Shown piece after piece: positions 54,128 through 64,000 of a stretch of 64,000 nt of DNA (position 1 is the stretch's first letter; each line of letters opens with the position of its first letter). The translations under genes were made by a program, and so were the position numbers. This DNA is from Pseudomonas bohemica (GTDB lineage Bacteria; Pseudomonadota; Gammaproteobacteria; Pseudomonadales; Pseudomonadaceae). The stretch spans positions 1-64,000 of the forward strand of contig NZ_NKHL01000118.1 of NCBI RefSeq assembly GCF_002934685.1. The letters run 5' to 3'. The notes beneath the pieces are model-generated. The model saw only the letters and a program-made list of their open reading frames with translations. It ran no database searches and had not been told where the DNA came from.

Positions 54128-57100
54128 ACCTGTCACGCCTGTTCATCCTCAGGCCTGTCGCGACCACGTTGAGCATGCTGGCCATCGTTCTGGCCGGCCT
54201 GATCGCGTACACCTTGCTGCCGGTGTCGGCGTTGCCGCAGGTGGATTACCCGACGATCCGGGTCATGACGCTGTATCCCGGCGCCAGCCCACAAGTGATG
54301 ACCAGTGCCGTGACCGCGCCGCTCGAGCGTCAGTTCGGCCAGATGCCCGGCCTGACGCAAATGGCCTCCACCAGCTCCGGCGGCGCTTCGGTGATTACCC
54401 TGCGTTTCAGCCTGGACATCAATATGGATGTCGCCGAGCAGGAAGTGCAGGCGGCGATCAACGGCGCCACAAATCTGCTGCCGAACGACCTGCCTGCGCC
54501 GCCGACTTATAACAAGGTCAACCCTGCCGATACCCCGGTGCTGACCCTGGCCGTCACCTCGAAAACCATGCTGCTGCCCAAGCTCAACGATCTGGTCGAT
54601 ACGCGCATGGCGCAGAAGATCGCGCAGATCAGCGGCGTCGGCATGGTCAGCATCGCCGGCGGACAGCGTCAGGCGGTGCGGATCAAGGTCAACCCCGATG
54701 CGCTGGCCGCCAACGGCCTGAACCTGTCGGACGTGCGCACGCTGGTCAGCGCCTCCAACGTCAATACACCAAAGGGTAACTTCGACGGCCCGACACGGGT
54801 GTCGATGCTCGACGCCAACGACCAGCTCAAGTCTCCCGAGGAATACGCCAACCTGATCCTGGCCTATAAAAACGGCGGCCCGTTGCGTCTTAAAGACGTC
54901 GCAGAGATCGTCGATGGCGCGGAAAACGAGCGGCTGGCGGCTTGGGCCAATGAAAACCAGGCCGTGTTGCTGAACATCCAGCGCCAGCCTGGCGCCAACG
55001 TCATCGAGGTGGTCGACCGAATCAAGGCCTTGCTGCCGAGCATCACCGACAACCTGCCTGCCGGCCTGAACGTGGTCGTACTCACCGACCGCACCCAGAC
55101 CATTCGCGCCTCGGTCAGCGATGTTCAGCACGAACTGCTGATCTCGATTGTGCTGGTGGTACTGGTCACGTTCCTGTTTCTGCGTCGATTCAGCGCCACG
55201 ATCATCCCTACGGTGGCCGTGCCGCTATCTCTGGTCGGCACTTTTGGCGTGATGTACCTGGCCGGTTTCTCGGTCAACAACCTGACTTTGATGGCCATGA
55301 CCATTGCCACCGGTTTTGTGGTGGACGATGCGATCGTGATGCTGGAGAACATTTCCCGGCACCTGGAGGAGGGCGAGACGCCGCTGCAGGCCGCGCTCAA
55401 GGGCGCAAGACAGATCGGCTTCACCCTGGTCTCGCTGACCATCTCGCTGATCGCGGTGCTGATCCCGCTGCTGTTCATGGCAGACGTGGTCGGGCGGCTG
55501 TTCAGGGAGTTCGCCATCACCCTGGCCGTGGCGATTCTGATCTCGCTGGTGGTTTCGCTGACGCTGACGCCGATGATGTGCGCACGGCTGCTCAAACGCG
55601 AACCCAGGGAAGAAGAGCAGGGCCGTTTCTACCGCGTCAGCGGCGCGTGGATCGACTGGCTGATCGCGGCTTACGGACGCAAATTGCAGTGGGTACTCAA
55701 GCATCAGCCGCTGACGCTGCTGATCGCCATCGCCACGCTGGGTATCACCGTTGTGCTGTATCTGGCCGTGCCCAAGGGTTTCTTTCCGGTGCAGGACACG
55801 GGTGTGATCCAGGGGATTTCCGAGGCGCCGCAGTCCGTGTCCTTCGCCGCCATGAGCGAGCGTCAGCAGGCGCTGGCGAAGATCATTCTGCGGGATCCTG
55901 CGGTGGCAAGCCTTTCGTCCTACATCGGCGTGGACGGCGACAACGCTACGCTGAACAGCGGGCGAATGCTGATCAACCTTAAGCCGCATAACCAGCGCGA
56001 CCTGTCGGCGACTCAGGTGATCCAGCGGCTGCAGCCGGAAGTCGATCAGCTCTCAGACATTCGCTTGTTCATGCAACCGGTGCAGGACCTGACCATCGAA
56101 GACCGCGTCAGCCGCACCCAGTACCAGTTCAGCATGTCCTCGCCGGACGCCGAGCTGCTCAGCCTGTGGAGCGGCAGGCTGGTCGATGCCCTGGCCGAGC
56201 GGCCGGAACTGACTGACGTTGCCAGCGACCTTCAGGACAAGGGTTTGCAGGTCTATTTGAACATTGACCGGGATGCCGCCAGCCGCCTTGGTGTCACCGT
56301 CGCCAACATCACCGATGCCCTGTATGACGCCTTCGGTCAGCGCCAGATCTCCACCATCTACACCCAGGCCAGTCAGTACCGTGTGGTGCTGCAGGCCGCC
56401 GCGGGCAACGAGCTGGGGCCGCAGGCGCTGGAGCAGATTCACGTCAAGACCACCGACGGCGGGCAGGTCAAACTGTCGAGTCTGGCCAAGGTCGAACAGC
56501 GTCAGGCGCAACTGGCCATCGCGCATATGGGTCAGTTCCCTGCAGTGATGATGTCGTTCAACCTGGCACCCGGCGTGGCTTTGGGCAAGGCGGTGGAAGT
56601 GATCGAGCAGGTGCAGAAGGACATCGGTATGCCGATTGGCGTGCAGACCGAATTCCAGGGCGCCGCCGAAGCCTTCCAGGCGTCGTTGTCGAGCACGCTG
56701 TTGCTGGTGCTGGCGGCCGTGGTGACCATGTACATCGTGCTCGGCGTGCTGTACGAGAGTTACATTCACCCGATCACCATCCTCTCGACACTGCCGTCGG
56801 CGGCCATTGGCGCGTTGCTGGCGCTGATTCTCAGCGGCAATGATTTGGGCATGATCGCCATCATCGGCATCATTCTGCTGATCGGTATCGTCAAGAAGAA
56901 CGCGATCATGATGATCGACTTCGCCCTGGACGCCGAGCGCAACCGGGGTGTCGATCCGCAGACGGCGATCTACGAAGCGGCGCTGTTGCGCTTCCGGCCG
57001 ATCCTGATGACCACCCTGGCAGCGCTGTTCGGCGCCATTCCACTGATGTTCGCCACCGGTTCCGGTGCTGAATTGCGTCAGCCGCTGGGTCTGGTCATGG

Positions 57101-57219
57101 TCGGCGGCCTGCTGGTGAGCCAGGTGCTCACGTTGTTCACCACACCGGTCATCTATTTGTATTTCGATCGGATGGGGCGCCGATTCCGGCGTTCAGGCAA
57201 GACCGAGGTCGCAGTATGA
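54124..57219 (+). CDS. muxB: RND efflux transporter MuxB/MdtB
   Basis: A 1031-residue HAE-1 family RND pump. It has 12 membrane helices and two large periplasmic loops. The N-terminus [21 protein letters not shown] and the helix-4 proton-relay aspartates in [15 protein letters not shown] are as in the family, and [13 protein letters not shown] is in helix 10. MuxB and MuxC form a mixed trimer in the MdtBC-type pump. Its stop overlaps an ATG (ATGA at 57216) that opens a 32-codon frame reaching muxC. Confidence 0.95.
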   Translation: MNLSRLFILRPVATTLSMLAIVLAGLIAYTLLPVSALPQVDYPTIRVMTLYPGASPQVMTSAVTAPLERQFGQMPGLTQMASTSSGGASVITLRFSLDINMDVAEQEVQAAINGATNLLPNDLPAPPTYNKVNPADTPVLTLAVTSKTMLLPKLNDLVDTRMAQKIAQISGVGMVSIAGGQRQAVRIKVNPDALAANGLNLSDVRTLVSASNVNTPKGNFDGPTRVSMLDANDQLKSPEEYANLILAYKNGGPLRLKDVAEIVDGAENERLAAWANENQAVLLNIQRQPGANVIEVVDRIKALLPSITDNLPAGLNVVVLTDRTQTIRASVSDVQHELLISIVLVVLVTFLFLRRFSATIIPTVAVPLSLVGTFGVMYLAGFSVNNLTLMAMTIATGFVVDDAIVMLENISRHLEEGETPLQAALKGARQIGFTLVSLTISLIAVLIPLLFMADVVGRLFREFAITLAVAILISLVVSLTLTPMMCARLLKREPREEEQGRFYRVSGAWIDWLIAAYGRKLQWVLKHQPLTLLIAIATLGITVVLYLAVPKGFFPVQDTGVIQGISEAPQSVSFAAMSERQQALAKIILRDPAVASLSSYIGVDGDNATLNSGRMLINLKPHNQRDLSATQVIQRLQPEVDQLSDIRLFMQPVQDLTIEDRVSRTQYQFSMSSPDAELLSLWSGRLVDALAERPELTDVASDLQDKGLQVYLNIDRDAASRLGVTVANITDALYDAFGQRQISTIYTQASQYRVVLQAAAGNELGPQALEQIHVKTTDGGQVKLSSLAKVEQRQAQLAIAHMGQFPAVMMSFNLAPGVALGKAVEVIEQVQKDIGMPIGVQTEFQGAAEAFQASLSSTLLLVLAAVVTMYIVLGVLYESYIHPITILSTLPSAAIGALLALILSGNDLGMIAIIGIILLIGIVKKNAIMMIDFALDAERNRGVDPQTAIYEAALLRFRPILMTTLAALFGAIPLMFATGSGAELRQPLGLVMVGGLLVSQVLTLFTTPVIYLYFDRMGRRFRRSGKTEVAV

Positions 57220-57314
57220 ACATCTACGAGCTTCAAGCCTCGAGTTGCAAGAGTGACCGCGACGCGGCGCTTTTTTGTGGCTTGTCGCTTATCACTCGGA
57301 ACTGTTCCCAATGA
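57216..57314 (+). other. 32-codon bridging frame between muxB and muxC
   Basis: ATG 57216 overlaps the muxB stop (ATGA), and this frame ends in a TGA (57312-57314) that overlaps the muxC start ATG (57311-57313), again ATGA. The peptide ([20 protein letters not shown] and so on) has no recognisable family. It could carry ribosomes across the 91-base gap so that MuxB and MuxC are made in step, or it may be chance. Confidence 0.35.
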
Positions 57315-60300
57315 ATCTGTCGGCGCCTTTTATCGGTCGGCCTGTGGCGACGATGCTGCTGAGCCTGGCGATCATGCTGCTGGGCGGGATGAGTTTCAAT
57401 CTGCTGCCCGTGGCGCCGCTGCCGAACATGGATTTCCCGGTAATCGTGGTCACGGCTTCGTTGCCGGGCGCCAGTCCGGAAATCATGGCATCCAGCGTCG
57501 CGACGCCGTTGGAGCGGTCCCTTGGCACGATTGCCGGGGTCAGCGCCATGAGCAGTCGGTCGAGCCAGGGCACCACGCGGATCATTCTGCAGTTCGACAT
57601 GGACCGCGACATCAATGGCGCGGCCCGGGAAGTTCAGGCGGCGATCAACGCCTCGCGCAGCCTGTTGCCAAGCGGGATGCGCAGCATGCCGACCTACAAG
57701 AAGGTCAACCCGTCCCAGGCGCCGATCATGGTGCTGTCGCTGACCTCCGACGTACTCGAGAAAGGCCAACTGTACGACCTGGCCTCGACCATCCTGTCCC
57801 AGAGCCTGTCTCAGGTGAACGGCGTCGGCGAGGTGCAGATCGGCGGCAGTTCGTTGCCTGCGGTGCGGGTTGAACTGGAGCCCAAGCTGCTGGACCAGTA
57901 CGGCGTGTCGCTGGACGATGTGCGTACCACGATTTCCGGCTCCAACGTGCGTCGCCCGAAAGGCTCGGTCGAGAATGCCGAGCACAACTGGCAGGTGCAG
58001 GCCAACGATCAGCTGGAAAAAGCCAAGGACTACGAGCCATTGGTGATTCGCTACCAGAACGGCGCGGCGCTGCGTCTCAAGGACGTGGCCAAGGTCAAGG
58101 ATTCGGTCGAGGACCGCTACAACAGCGGCTTCTTCAATGAGAAATCCGCGGTGCTGCTGGTGATCAACCGCCAGGCCGGCGCCAACATCATCGAAACCGT
58201 GGCGGCGATCAAGGCGCAGTTGCCTGCCTTGCAAGCCGTGCTGCCGGCCAGCGTCAAGCTAGATCTGGCCATGGATCGCTCACCGGTGATCAGGGCGACC
58301 CTGCACGAAGCGGAGATGACCCTGCTGATCGCCGTGGTGCTGGTGATCATGGTGGTGTTCCTGTTCCTCGGTAACTTCCGTGCTTCGCTGATACCGACCC
58401 TGGCCGTGCCGGTGTCGCTGGTGGGCACGTTCGCCGTCATGTACCTGTGCGGTTTCTCTCTGAACAACCTGTCGCTGATGGCGCTGATTCTGGCCACCGG
58501 GTTGGTGGTGGACGACGCGATCGTGGTGCTGGAGAACATCTCCCGGCATATCGACGAGGGCGTGCCGCCGATGCAGGCGGCGTATCGAGGTGCCCAGGAG
58601 GTGGGTTTCACCCTGCTGTCGATGAACGTTTCGCTGGTGGCCGTGTTCATCTCGATCCTGTTCATGGGCGGCCTGGTTGAAAGTCTGTTCCGCGAGTTCT
58701 CGATCACCTTGTCGGTGTCGATCGTGGTCTCGCTGGTGGTTTCGCTGACCCTGACCCCGATGCTCTGCGCCCGCTGGCTCAAGCCCCATGTGCCGGGTAC
58801 GGAAAACCGCTTGCAGCGTTGGAGCCAGCGGGTCAATGACCGCATGGTCGCCGGTTACGACCGCAGCCTGGGTTGGGCGCTGCGGCATCGGCGCCTGACC
58901 ATCCTGACCCTGTTGATCACCATTGGCGTGAACATCGCGCTGTACGTGGTGGTGCCGAAAACCTTCCTGCCGCAACAGGATACCGGACAGTTGATAGGCT
59001 TCGTACGCGGTGACGACGGTCTGTCGTTCTCGGTAATGCAGCCGAAAACGGACGTGTACCGCACAGCGATTCTCAAGGATCCGGCGGTGGAAAGCGTCGC
59101 GGGGTTCATCGGTGGCAACGGCGGCACCGGTAACGCCTTTATCATCGTGCGCCTGAAACCGATTTCCGAGCGCAAGCTCGGCGCCGAGCAAGTGGTCGAA
59201 CGGCTGCGCAAGGAAATGCCCAAAGTGCCGGGCGGGCGCCTGTTCCTGCAACCCGATCAGGACCTGCAACTGGGCGGTGGGCGCGAGCAGACCACCTCGC
59301 AATACCAGTACATCCTGCAGAGCGGCGATCTGGAAAGCCTGCGCTACTGGTATCCCAAGGTGGTCGCGGCACTTAAATCGCTCAAGGAACTGACGGCCAT
59401 CGACGCCAATGACGGCGGCGGCACCCAGCAAGTGACCCTGGTGGTCGACCGTGACGCCGCCAAGCGTTTGGGCATTGACATGAACATGGTCACGACGGTG
59501 CTGAACAACGCCTACAGCCAGCGTCAGGTCTCGACCATCTACGATCCGCTCAACCAGTATCAGGTGGTGATGGAGGTCAACCCGAAGTACGCCCTCGATC
59601 CGATCACCCTGGAGCAGGTGCATGTGATCACGGCCGACGGCGAGCGGGTTCCGCTGTCGACCATCGCGCACTACGAGCGCAGCCTGGAAGACGACCGGGT
59701 CAATCACGATGGACAGTTCGCCTCGGACAACATTTCCTTCGACCTCGCCGATGGCGTGACTCTGGATCAGGCCACGGTGGCCATCGAGCGTGCCGTGGCG
59801 GCGGTGGGCCTGCCGGAAGACGTGATCGCCAAGATGGCCGGCACCGCCGATGCTTTTGCCGCCACCCAGAAAAGCCAGCCATGGATGATCCTGGGGGCAT
59901 TGGTGGCGGTGTATCTCGTGCTGGGGATTCTGTACGAAAGTTACGTCCATCCCCTGACGATTCTGTCGACCCTGCCGTCGGCCGGCGTCGGTGCCCTGCT
60001 GAGCATCTACCTCACGGGCGGTCAGTTCAGTCTTATTTCCCTGCTGGGGCTGTTTCTGCTGATCGGTGTGGTGAAAAAGAATGCGATCCTGATGATCGAC
60101 CTGGCGCTGCACCTGGAACGCGGCAGTGGCATGACGCCGCTGGAGTCGATTCGCAATGCCTGTCTGCAACGTCTGCGCCCGATCCTGATGACCACGCTGG
60201 CGGCGATTCTCGGCGCGGTGCCATTGCTGCTCAGCAGTGCCGAAGGCGCGGAAATGCGTCGGCCGCTGGGCCTGACCATCATCGGCGGCCTGATCCTCAG

Positions 60301-60418
60301 CCAGATTCTCACGCTTTACACCACGCCCGTGGTTTACCTCTACCTCGACCGTCTGCGCCATCGCGTCAATAAGTGGCGCGGTGTGCGGACCGATGCTGCT
60401 CTGGAAACTCCGCTATGA
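57311..60418 (+). CDS. muxC: RND efflux transporter MuxC/MdtC
   Basis: A 1035-residue HAE-1 family pump paralogous to MuxB. It has FIGRPVATMLLSLAIMLLG at the start, ATGLVVDDAIVVLENISRH with the helix-4 aspartates, and VVKKNAILMIDLALHLER in helix 10. ATG 57311 is chosen over a start 12 codons upstream because the family begins MNLSAPFI. Its stop overlaps the opmB start (ATGA at 60415). With MuxA, MuxB and OpmB it exports drugs such as novobiocin and aztreonam in P. aeruginosa; substrates here are not tested. Confidence 0.95.
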   Translation: MNLSAPFIGRPVATMLLSLAIMLLGGMSFNLLPVAPLPNMDFPVIVVTASLPGASPEIMASSVATPLERSLGTIAGVSAMSSRSSQGTTRIILQFDMDRDINGAAREVQAAINASRSLLPSGMRSMPTYKKVNPSQAPIMVLSLTSDVLEKGQLYDLASTILSQSLSQVNGVGEVQIGGSSLPAVRVELEPKLLDQYGVSLDDVRTTISGSNVRRPKGSVENAEHNWQVQANDQLEKAKDYEPLVIRYQNGAALRLKDVAKVKDSVEDRYNSGFFNEKSAVLLVINRQAGANIIETVAAIKAQLPALQAVLPASVKLDLAMDRSPVIRATLHEAEMTLLIAVVLVIMVVFLFLGNFRASLIPTLAVPVSLVGTFAVMYLCGFSLNNLSLMALILATGLVVDDAIVVLENISRHIDEGVPPMQAAYRGAQEVGFTLLSMNVSLVAVFISILFMGGLVESLFREFSITLSVSIVVSLVVSLTLTPMLCARWLKPHVPGTENRLQRWSQRVNDRMVAGYDRSLGWALRHRRLTILTLLITIGVNIALYVVVPKTFLPQQDTGQLIGFVRGDDGLSFSVMQPKTDVYRTAILKDPAVESVAGFIGGNGGTGNAFIIVRLKPISERKLGAEQVVERLRKEMPKVPGGRLFLQPDQDLQLGGGREQTTSQYQYILQSGDLESLRYWYPKVVAALKSLKELTAIDANDGGGTQQVTLVVDRDAAKRLGIDMNMVTTVLNNAYSQRQVSTIYDPLNQYQVVMEVNPKYALDPITLEQVHVITADGERVPLSTIAHYERSLEDDRVNHDGQFASDNISFDLADGVTLDQATVAIERAVAAVGLPEDVIAKMAGTADAFAATQKSQPWMILGALVAVYLVLGILYESYVHPLTILSTLPSAGVGALLSIYLTGGQFSLISLLGLFLLIGVVKKNAILMIDLALHLERGSGMTPLESIRNACLQRLRPILMTTLAAILGAVPLLLSSAEGAEMRRPLGLTIIGGLILSQILTLYTTPVVYLYLDRLRHRVNKWRGVRTDAALETPL

Positions 60419-61905
60419 CCCATCGCCTGAACATTTCCACCAAACAGCGGACGTTGCCCTGGCGGCGCACCTTTACGCTCAGCCTGTGCATGCTGCTATT
60501 GAGCGCCTGCGCGGTCGGCCCCGACTATAAAAAGCCGGATGTCACTACACCCGCCCATTTCAAGCAGGCCGAAGGCTGGACCCAGGCCAACCCCAGCGAC
60601 GCCATCGCGCGTGGCGCCTGGTGGGAAGTCTACGGTGATGCGCAGTTGAACGGCCTGGTGGAAAAGCTCAACACGTCGAACCAGACCGTCGCCCAATACG
60701 AAGCGCAATACCGTCAGGCGGTCGCCTTGGTACGCAGTGCTCGCGGCGCGTTCTTCCCGACGCTGGACCTGACCACCAGCAAGAACCGCTCGAGCCAGGG
60801 CACCGGCAGCAGCAGTTCAAGCCTGAGCAGTTCCAGCAGCGGGATACGTGACACCTATAACGCACAGTTGGGCGTGAGTTGGGAAGCGGATGTCTGGGGC
60901 AAACTGCGTCGCGGGCTGGAGGCCGACAAGGCCAGCGCCCAGGCCAGCCTTGCTGACCTGGCCTCGATGCAGTTGAGCCTGCAGTCACAACTGGTGCAGA
61001 ACTACTTGCAACTGCGGGTCATTGACGAGCAGAAGCGCTTGCTCGAATCCACGGTGCAGACTTACGAGCGTTCGCTCAAGCTGACGCAAAACCAGTACAG
61101 CGCCGGGATTTCCGGACGTGACGCAGTGGCCCAGGCGCAGACCCAACTGAAAAGCACCCAGGCCGACCTGATCGATCTGGCATGGCAGCGTGCGCAGTTC
61201 GAGAACGCTATCGCCGTGCTCATGGGGCAAGCGCCTGCGGATTTCAGCCTGGCGCCGACTGAGACCGTGCCGGCCTTGCCACAGATTCCTGCCCAGTTGC
61301 CGTCACAGTTGCTGGAGCGTCGCCCGGACATCGCCGCCGCCGAACGTTCGGTGATGTCCGCCAACGCCAATATCGGCGTGGCCAAGGCCGCGTATTATCC
61401 TGACCTGACCCTGAGCCTGAACGGCGGCTACAGCAGCAGTACGTTCAGCAACTGGATCAGCTTGCCGAACCGTTTCTGGTCGGTGGGGCCACAACTGGCC
61501 ATGACCCTGTTCGACGGCGGCCAGCGCGCGGCCGAAGTCGATCGCACAGAAGCGGTGTATGACCAGACCGTGGCTCAATACCGTCAGACCGTGCTCGACG
61601 GCTTCAAGGAGGTCGAGGATTACATGGCGCAACTGCGGGTGTACGAGCAGGAAGCCGGGGTGCGCGCCGAAGCGCTGGATGCCGCGAGGGATTCGTTGCG
61701 CCTGACCAGCAACCAGTACAAGGCCGGGCTGATCGGCTATCTCGATGTGGTGAACGTGCAAACCACGGCGCTGAGCAACGAGCGCAGTGTGCTGACGCTG
61801 TTGCAGAGCCGACTGGTTGCCAGTGTGCAACTGATCGCGGCACTGGGTGGCGGGTGGAGTGCCGAAAGCGGTCTGTCGCTGGATACCCCGATTTCCAGGC
61901 GCTGA
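60415..61905 (+). CDS. opmB: Outer-membrane efflux lipoprotein OpmB (OprM/NodT family)
   Basis: A 496-residue TolC-type channel. It has a lipoprotein signal peptide ending in the lipobox LLSAC (SLCMLLLSAC), then CAVGPDYKKPDV. Two OEP repeats show WWEVYGDAQLNGLVEKL, SWEADVWGKLRRGLEADKA, LERRPDIAAAERSVMSANANIGVAKAAYYP broken by the fold, and a C-terminal FKEVEDYM. It completes the tripartite pump as the outer channel. Start overlaps the muxC stop by four bases. A serine-rich loop (about residues 135-155) is unusually dense in S. Confidence 0.94.
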   Translation: MTHRLNISTKQRTLPWRRTFTLSLCMLLLSACAVGPDYKKPDVTTPAHFKQAEGWTQANPSDAIARGAWWEVYGDAQLNGLVEKLNTSNQTVAQYEAQYRQAVALVRSARGAFFPTLDLTTSKNRSSQGTGSSSSSLSSSSSGIRDTYNAQLGVSWEADVWGKLRRGLEADKASAQASLADLASMQLSLQSQLVQNYLQLRVIDEQKRLLESTVQTYERSLKLTQNQYSAGISGRDAVAQAQTQLKSTQADLIDLAWQRAQFENAIAVLMGQAPADFSLAPTETVPALPQIPAQLPSQLLERRPDIAAAERSVMSANANIGVAKAAYYPDLTLSLNGGYSSSTFSNWISLPNRFWSVGPQLAMTLFDGGQRAAEVDRTEAVYDQTVAQYRQTVLDGFKEVEDYMAQLRVYEQEAGVRAEALDAARDSLRLTSNQYKAGLIGYLDVVNVQTTALSNERSVLTLLQSRLVASVQLIAALGGGWSAESGLSLDTPISRR

Positions 61906-62167
61906 AGCTGCGTATCATGGCCGGGAGCATGGAAACCAGCGGCAAAACTTTCTGACCCAACTGGGTTGTGATTAATTGCAGGGCTGTCTGTCGGCTCATC
62001 CGTTGCCAGCGGACCGCTTCATGGCTGATATTAGCGCGGCGCAAAAGGGCACACTCAGGCACACAGTTTGACGCTGCACGCTTTGCATAACACCGGGTCT
62101 GGACGAAGTCGGCGCGCGCAGCAGCCCGTCGGCCCCGGAAAATAAGCGCTTTGATTCGGACTTTCCC

Positions 62168-62914
62168 ATGGATAGAAACCTCCTCATCACTGGCGGCTCC
62201 AGAGGCATTGGTGCTGCCACGGCAGTTCTGGCGGCGTCGCAAGGTTATCGCGTGTGCATCAATTATCTCTCCGACCACGAAGCGGCAGAGCGTGTCTGCG
62301 GGCAGATTCGCGAAGCGGGCGGCCACGCCATTGCGATTCAGGCGGACGTCAGCAACGAAGACGAAATCATCCGGCTGTTCTCCCGGGTGGATTCGGAGCT
62401 TGGACGTATCAGCGCGCTGGTAAACAATGCCGGTACCGTGGCCGAGACGTCGCGGGTCGAAAACATGTCTGAATTCCGCATGCTCAAGATCATGATGAGC
62501 AACGTGGTCGGGCCCATGCTCTGCAGCAAACACGCGTTGCTGCGCATGCTGCCTCGTCATGGTGGGCACGGCGGCAGCATCGTCAATGTGTCTTCGGTGG
62601 CGGCGCGTCTGGGGTCACCCGGTGAGTATGTCGACTACGCAGCGTCCAAGGGTGCGCTGGACACCTTCACCATTGGTCTGGCCAAGGAGGTGGCGGGCGA
62701 GGGCGTGCGGGTCAATGCGGTGCGTCCGGGTTATATCTTCACCGAGTTTCATGCCTTGAGCGGCGATCCGCAGCGCGTCAGCAAGCTGGAGCCGACCATC
62801 CCGATGGGGCGCGGTGGACTGGCCGATGAAGTCGCCGAAGCGATCGTTTGGCTGCTGTCGGACAAGGCATCGTATTCGACCGGGATGTTCGTGGATCTGA
62901 GCGGTGGCCGTTAA
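62168..62914 (+). CDS. Short-chain dehydrogenase/reductase
   Basis: A 248-residue classical SDR. It has the cofactor motif TGGSRGIGAAT at residues 7-17, VNNAGTV, the catalytic Ser in VNVSSVAARLGS, Tyr and Lys in YVDYAASKGALDT, and GVRVNAVRPGYIFTEFHA. The C-terminus YSTGMFVDLSGGR is of the FabG-like/glucose dehydrogenase-like group. The start follows no strong ribosome site, but the family begins here. It stands alone 262 bases after opmB, in a gap with no other gene, so it has its own promoter. Substrate unknown. Confidence 0.9.
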   Translation: MDRNLLITGGSRGIGAATAVLAASQGYRVCINYLSDHEAAERVCGQIREAGGHAIAIQADVSNEDEIIRLFSRVDSELGRISALVNNAGTVAETSRVENMSEFRMLKIMMSNVVGPMLCSKHALLRMLPRHGGHGGSIVNVSSVAARLGSPGEYVDYAASKGALDTFTIGLAKEVAGEGVRVNAVRPGYIFTEFHALSGDPQRVSKLEPTIPMGRGGLADEVAEAIVWLLSDKASYSTGMFVDLSGGR

Positions 62915-62922
62915 CCCCGCCC

Positions 62923-62994
62923 CTTGTAGCGGCGCGGCTTGCTGGCGGTAGCGTTCTCGCATGCGCTGCCGCCAGCACGCCGGACTGCTACAAG
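62923..62994. repeat. REP doublet
   Basis: CTTGTAGCGGCGCGGCTTGC at the left and GCCGGACTGCTACAAG at the right are inverted arms, with inner CTGGCGGTAGC/GCTGCCGCCAG, between convergent genes. Confidence 0.8.
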
Positions 62995-63009
62995 TGTCCG
63001 CTATCAAGC

Positions 63010-64000
63010 TCAAAGCATTGACCGAATGATCTTGCCCAGGGTGTCCATGGCCCGTTCGTGGATGTCGCTCCACGGGGTGCCGTAGTTCAGGCGGATGCAG
63101 TTTTTGAAGCGTCGAGTCGGGGAGAAGATAGGCCCGGGCGCGATGCTGATGCCTTGGGCCAGGGCGACCTGAAACACCTTCAGCGAATCGATCTGCTCAG
63201 GCAGTTCCACCCACAGGAAATACCCGCCGGACGGATGGCTCACGCGGGTTTGCTGAGGGAAATGGCGCGCCACGGCGCCAAGCATCGCGCGCAGCTGGTC
63301 TTCCAGGCTGATCCGCAGTTTGCGCAAATGTCGGTCGTAGCCGCCGTGCTGCAGGTAATCGGCGATCGCCGCCTGGGCGGGCATCGACGCGCACAGCGAG
63401 GTCATCAGCTTCAACCGCTCGACCTTCTGTGCATAACGCCCGGCCGCGACCCAGCCGACGCGGTAACCAGGTGCCAGGCTCTTGGCAAACGAGCCGCAAT
63501 GCAACACCAGCCCCTCGGTATCGAACGCCTTGGCCGGTTTCGGTGCGTGCTGCCCGTAATACAGCTCGGCGTAGACGTCGTCCTCGATCAGCGGCACCTC
63601 GTGTCTGCGTAACAATTCCACCAGTTCGCGCTTACGCGATTCGGCAACTGTCGCCCCAGTGGGGTTCTGAAAGCTGGTCATGCTCCAGCAGGCCTTGATC
63701 GGGTAACGCTCCAGGGTCTGTTCGAGCACGCCCAGATCGATGCCGGTCTGCGGATGAACCGGAATCTCCACCGCCTTGAGTTTCAGACGTTCCAGCACCT
63801 GCAGGCAGGCATAGAACGCAGGCGCCTCAATGGCCACCAGATCACCGGGTTCGGTCACGGCCTGCAGGCACAGGTTCAGGGCCTCCAGCGCGCCATTGGT
63901 GATCAGCAGTTCTTCGGTGGGCAGCATTTGCCCGGCCACCATGTAGCGCAGGGCGATTTGCCGGCGTAGCACCGGATTGCCCGGCGACAGGTCGCTGACC
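63010..64000 (-). CDS. MocR-type GntR/aminotransferase regulator (C-terminal part, cut by window end)
   Basis: The frame stays open to base 64000, so only about 330 C-terminal residues are seen, beginning VSDLSPGNPVLRRQIALRYM. They form the fold-type I aminotransferase domain of a MocR-family regulator. Visible parts are ITNGALEALNLCLQAV, SFQNPTGA, IEDDVYAELYYG (PLP-ring Asp region), GSFAKSLAPGYRVGW with the PLP lysine, and NCIRLNYG near the end. The start of the gene and the expected N-terminal GntR winged helix lie outside the window. The GTG at 63972 is internal, not the start. A plain aminotransferase is the alternative. Confidence 0.85.
   Translation of the reverse strand, partial: VSDLSPGNPVLRRQIALRYMVAGQMLPTEELLITNGALEALNLCLQAVTEPGDLVAIEAPAFYACLQVLERLKLKAVEIPVHPQTGIDLGVLEQTLERYPIKACWSMTSFQNPTGATVAESRKRELVELLRRHEVPLIEDDVYAELYYGQHAPKPAKAFDTEGLVLHCGSFAKSLAPGYRVGWVAAGRYAQKVERLKLMTSLCASMPAQAAIADYLQHGGYDRHLRKLRISLEDQLRAMLGAVARHFPQQTRVSHPSGGYFLWVELPEQIDSLKVFQVALAQGISIAPGPIFSPTRRFKNCIRLNYGTPWSDIHERAMDTLGKIIRSML

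Noticed and set aside
58280-60361. 693-codon minus-strand frame within muxC.
   Set aside because: Highly H/Q/R-rich translation typical of the antisense of GC-rich membrane-protein genes.
1-64000. Looked for CRISPR arrays, tRNA genes, integrases, transposases and restriction or defence islands.
   Set aside because: No repeat-spacer pattern, cloverleaf-type sequence or mobile-element protein was recognised; repeats seen are REP hairpins.

Overview
The window reads as chromosomal DNA of a Pseudomonas, most likely of the P. fluorescens group. The evidence is high-GC coding DNA with Pseudomonas codon habits, a PrrF-type and a CrcY/CrcZ-type small RNA, a liu (leucine/isovalerate) cluster with LiuR boxes, a MuxABC-OpmB (MdtABC-like) efflux operon, and many Pseudomonas REP hairpins between genes. 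I see no tRNA, rRNA, CRISPR array, integrase or insertion sequence.

Layout. 1-4.7 kb: an RHS gene with a foreign-looking, low-GC 5' end, followed by a small cold-shock-domain-like gene and a chloroperoxidase-type hydrolase that is frameshifted at its 3' end. 4.7-11 kb: an EmrAB-type pump operon with an HxlR regulator, a thioredoxin, and a TetR gene next to a DHA2 pump. 11.3-14.2 kb: three beta-oxidation-type genes (dehydrogenase, thiolase, hydratase) suited to the tiglyl-CoA branch of isoleucine breakdown. 14.2-18.2 kb: an orphan VgrG, a YebC/PmpR regulator and an LRR-protein kinase. 18.3-22.1 kb: a divergent TetR/MFS pair and propionyl-CoA synthetase. 22.2-26.7 kb: an ECF sigma/anti-sigma pair, an M14 carboxypeptidase, a sigma-region-4/DUF4880/membrane fusion protein, the PrrF small RNA under a Fur box, and an Lrp regulator. 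26.9-38.4 kb: indolepyruvate ferredoxin oxidoreductase and the liu cluster (liuR, liuE, liuA, liuB, liuC, liuD), with crcY between liuE and liuA. 38.6-43.4 kb: a LysR/acyl-CoA dehydrogenase pair, a Pho-box-preceded PstS-OmpA hybrid and exonuclease III. 43.6-49.8 kb: an acetyltransferase, then tamA-tamB. 49.9-52.6 kb: aldo/keto reductase, LysR and thiol peroxidase. 52.8-61.9 kb: muxA-muxB-muxC-opmB. 62-64 kb: an SDR and a MocR-type regulator cut by the window end.

How the genes work together. Much of the window is amino-acid and short-chain acid catabolism: aromatic amino acids (indolepyruvate oxidoreductase), leucine (liu), probably isoleucine (dehydrogenase/thiolase/hydratase) and propionate (PrpE). 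Five of these translation starts carry A-rich AAnAAnAA motifs of the type bound by Hfq/Crc. The decoy RNA that relieves Hfq/Crc repression, crcY, is encoded inside the same liu cluster behind a sigma-54 promoter and a CbrB-like site. A second post-transcriptional regulator, PrrF, links to iron through Fur. The other theme is export: EmrAB, a DHA2 pump, a 12-TM MFS carrier and the MuxABC-OpmB tripartite pump, three of them with an adjacent regulator and a visible candidate operator.
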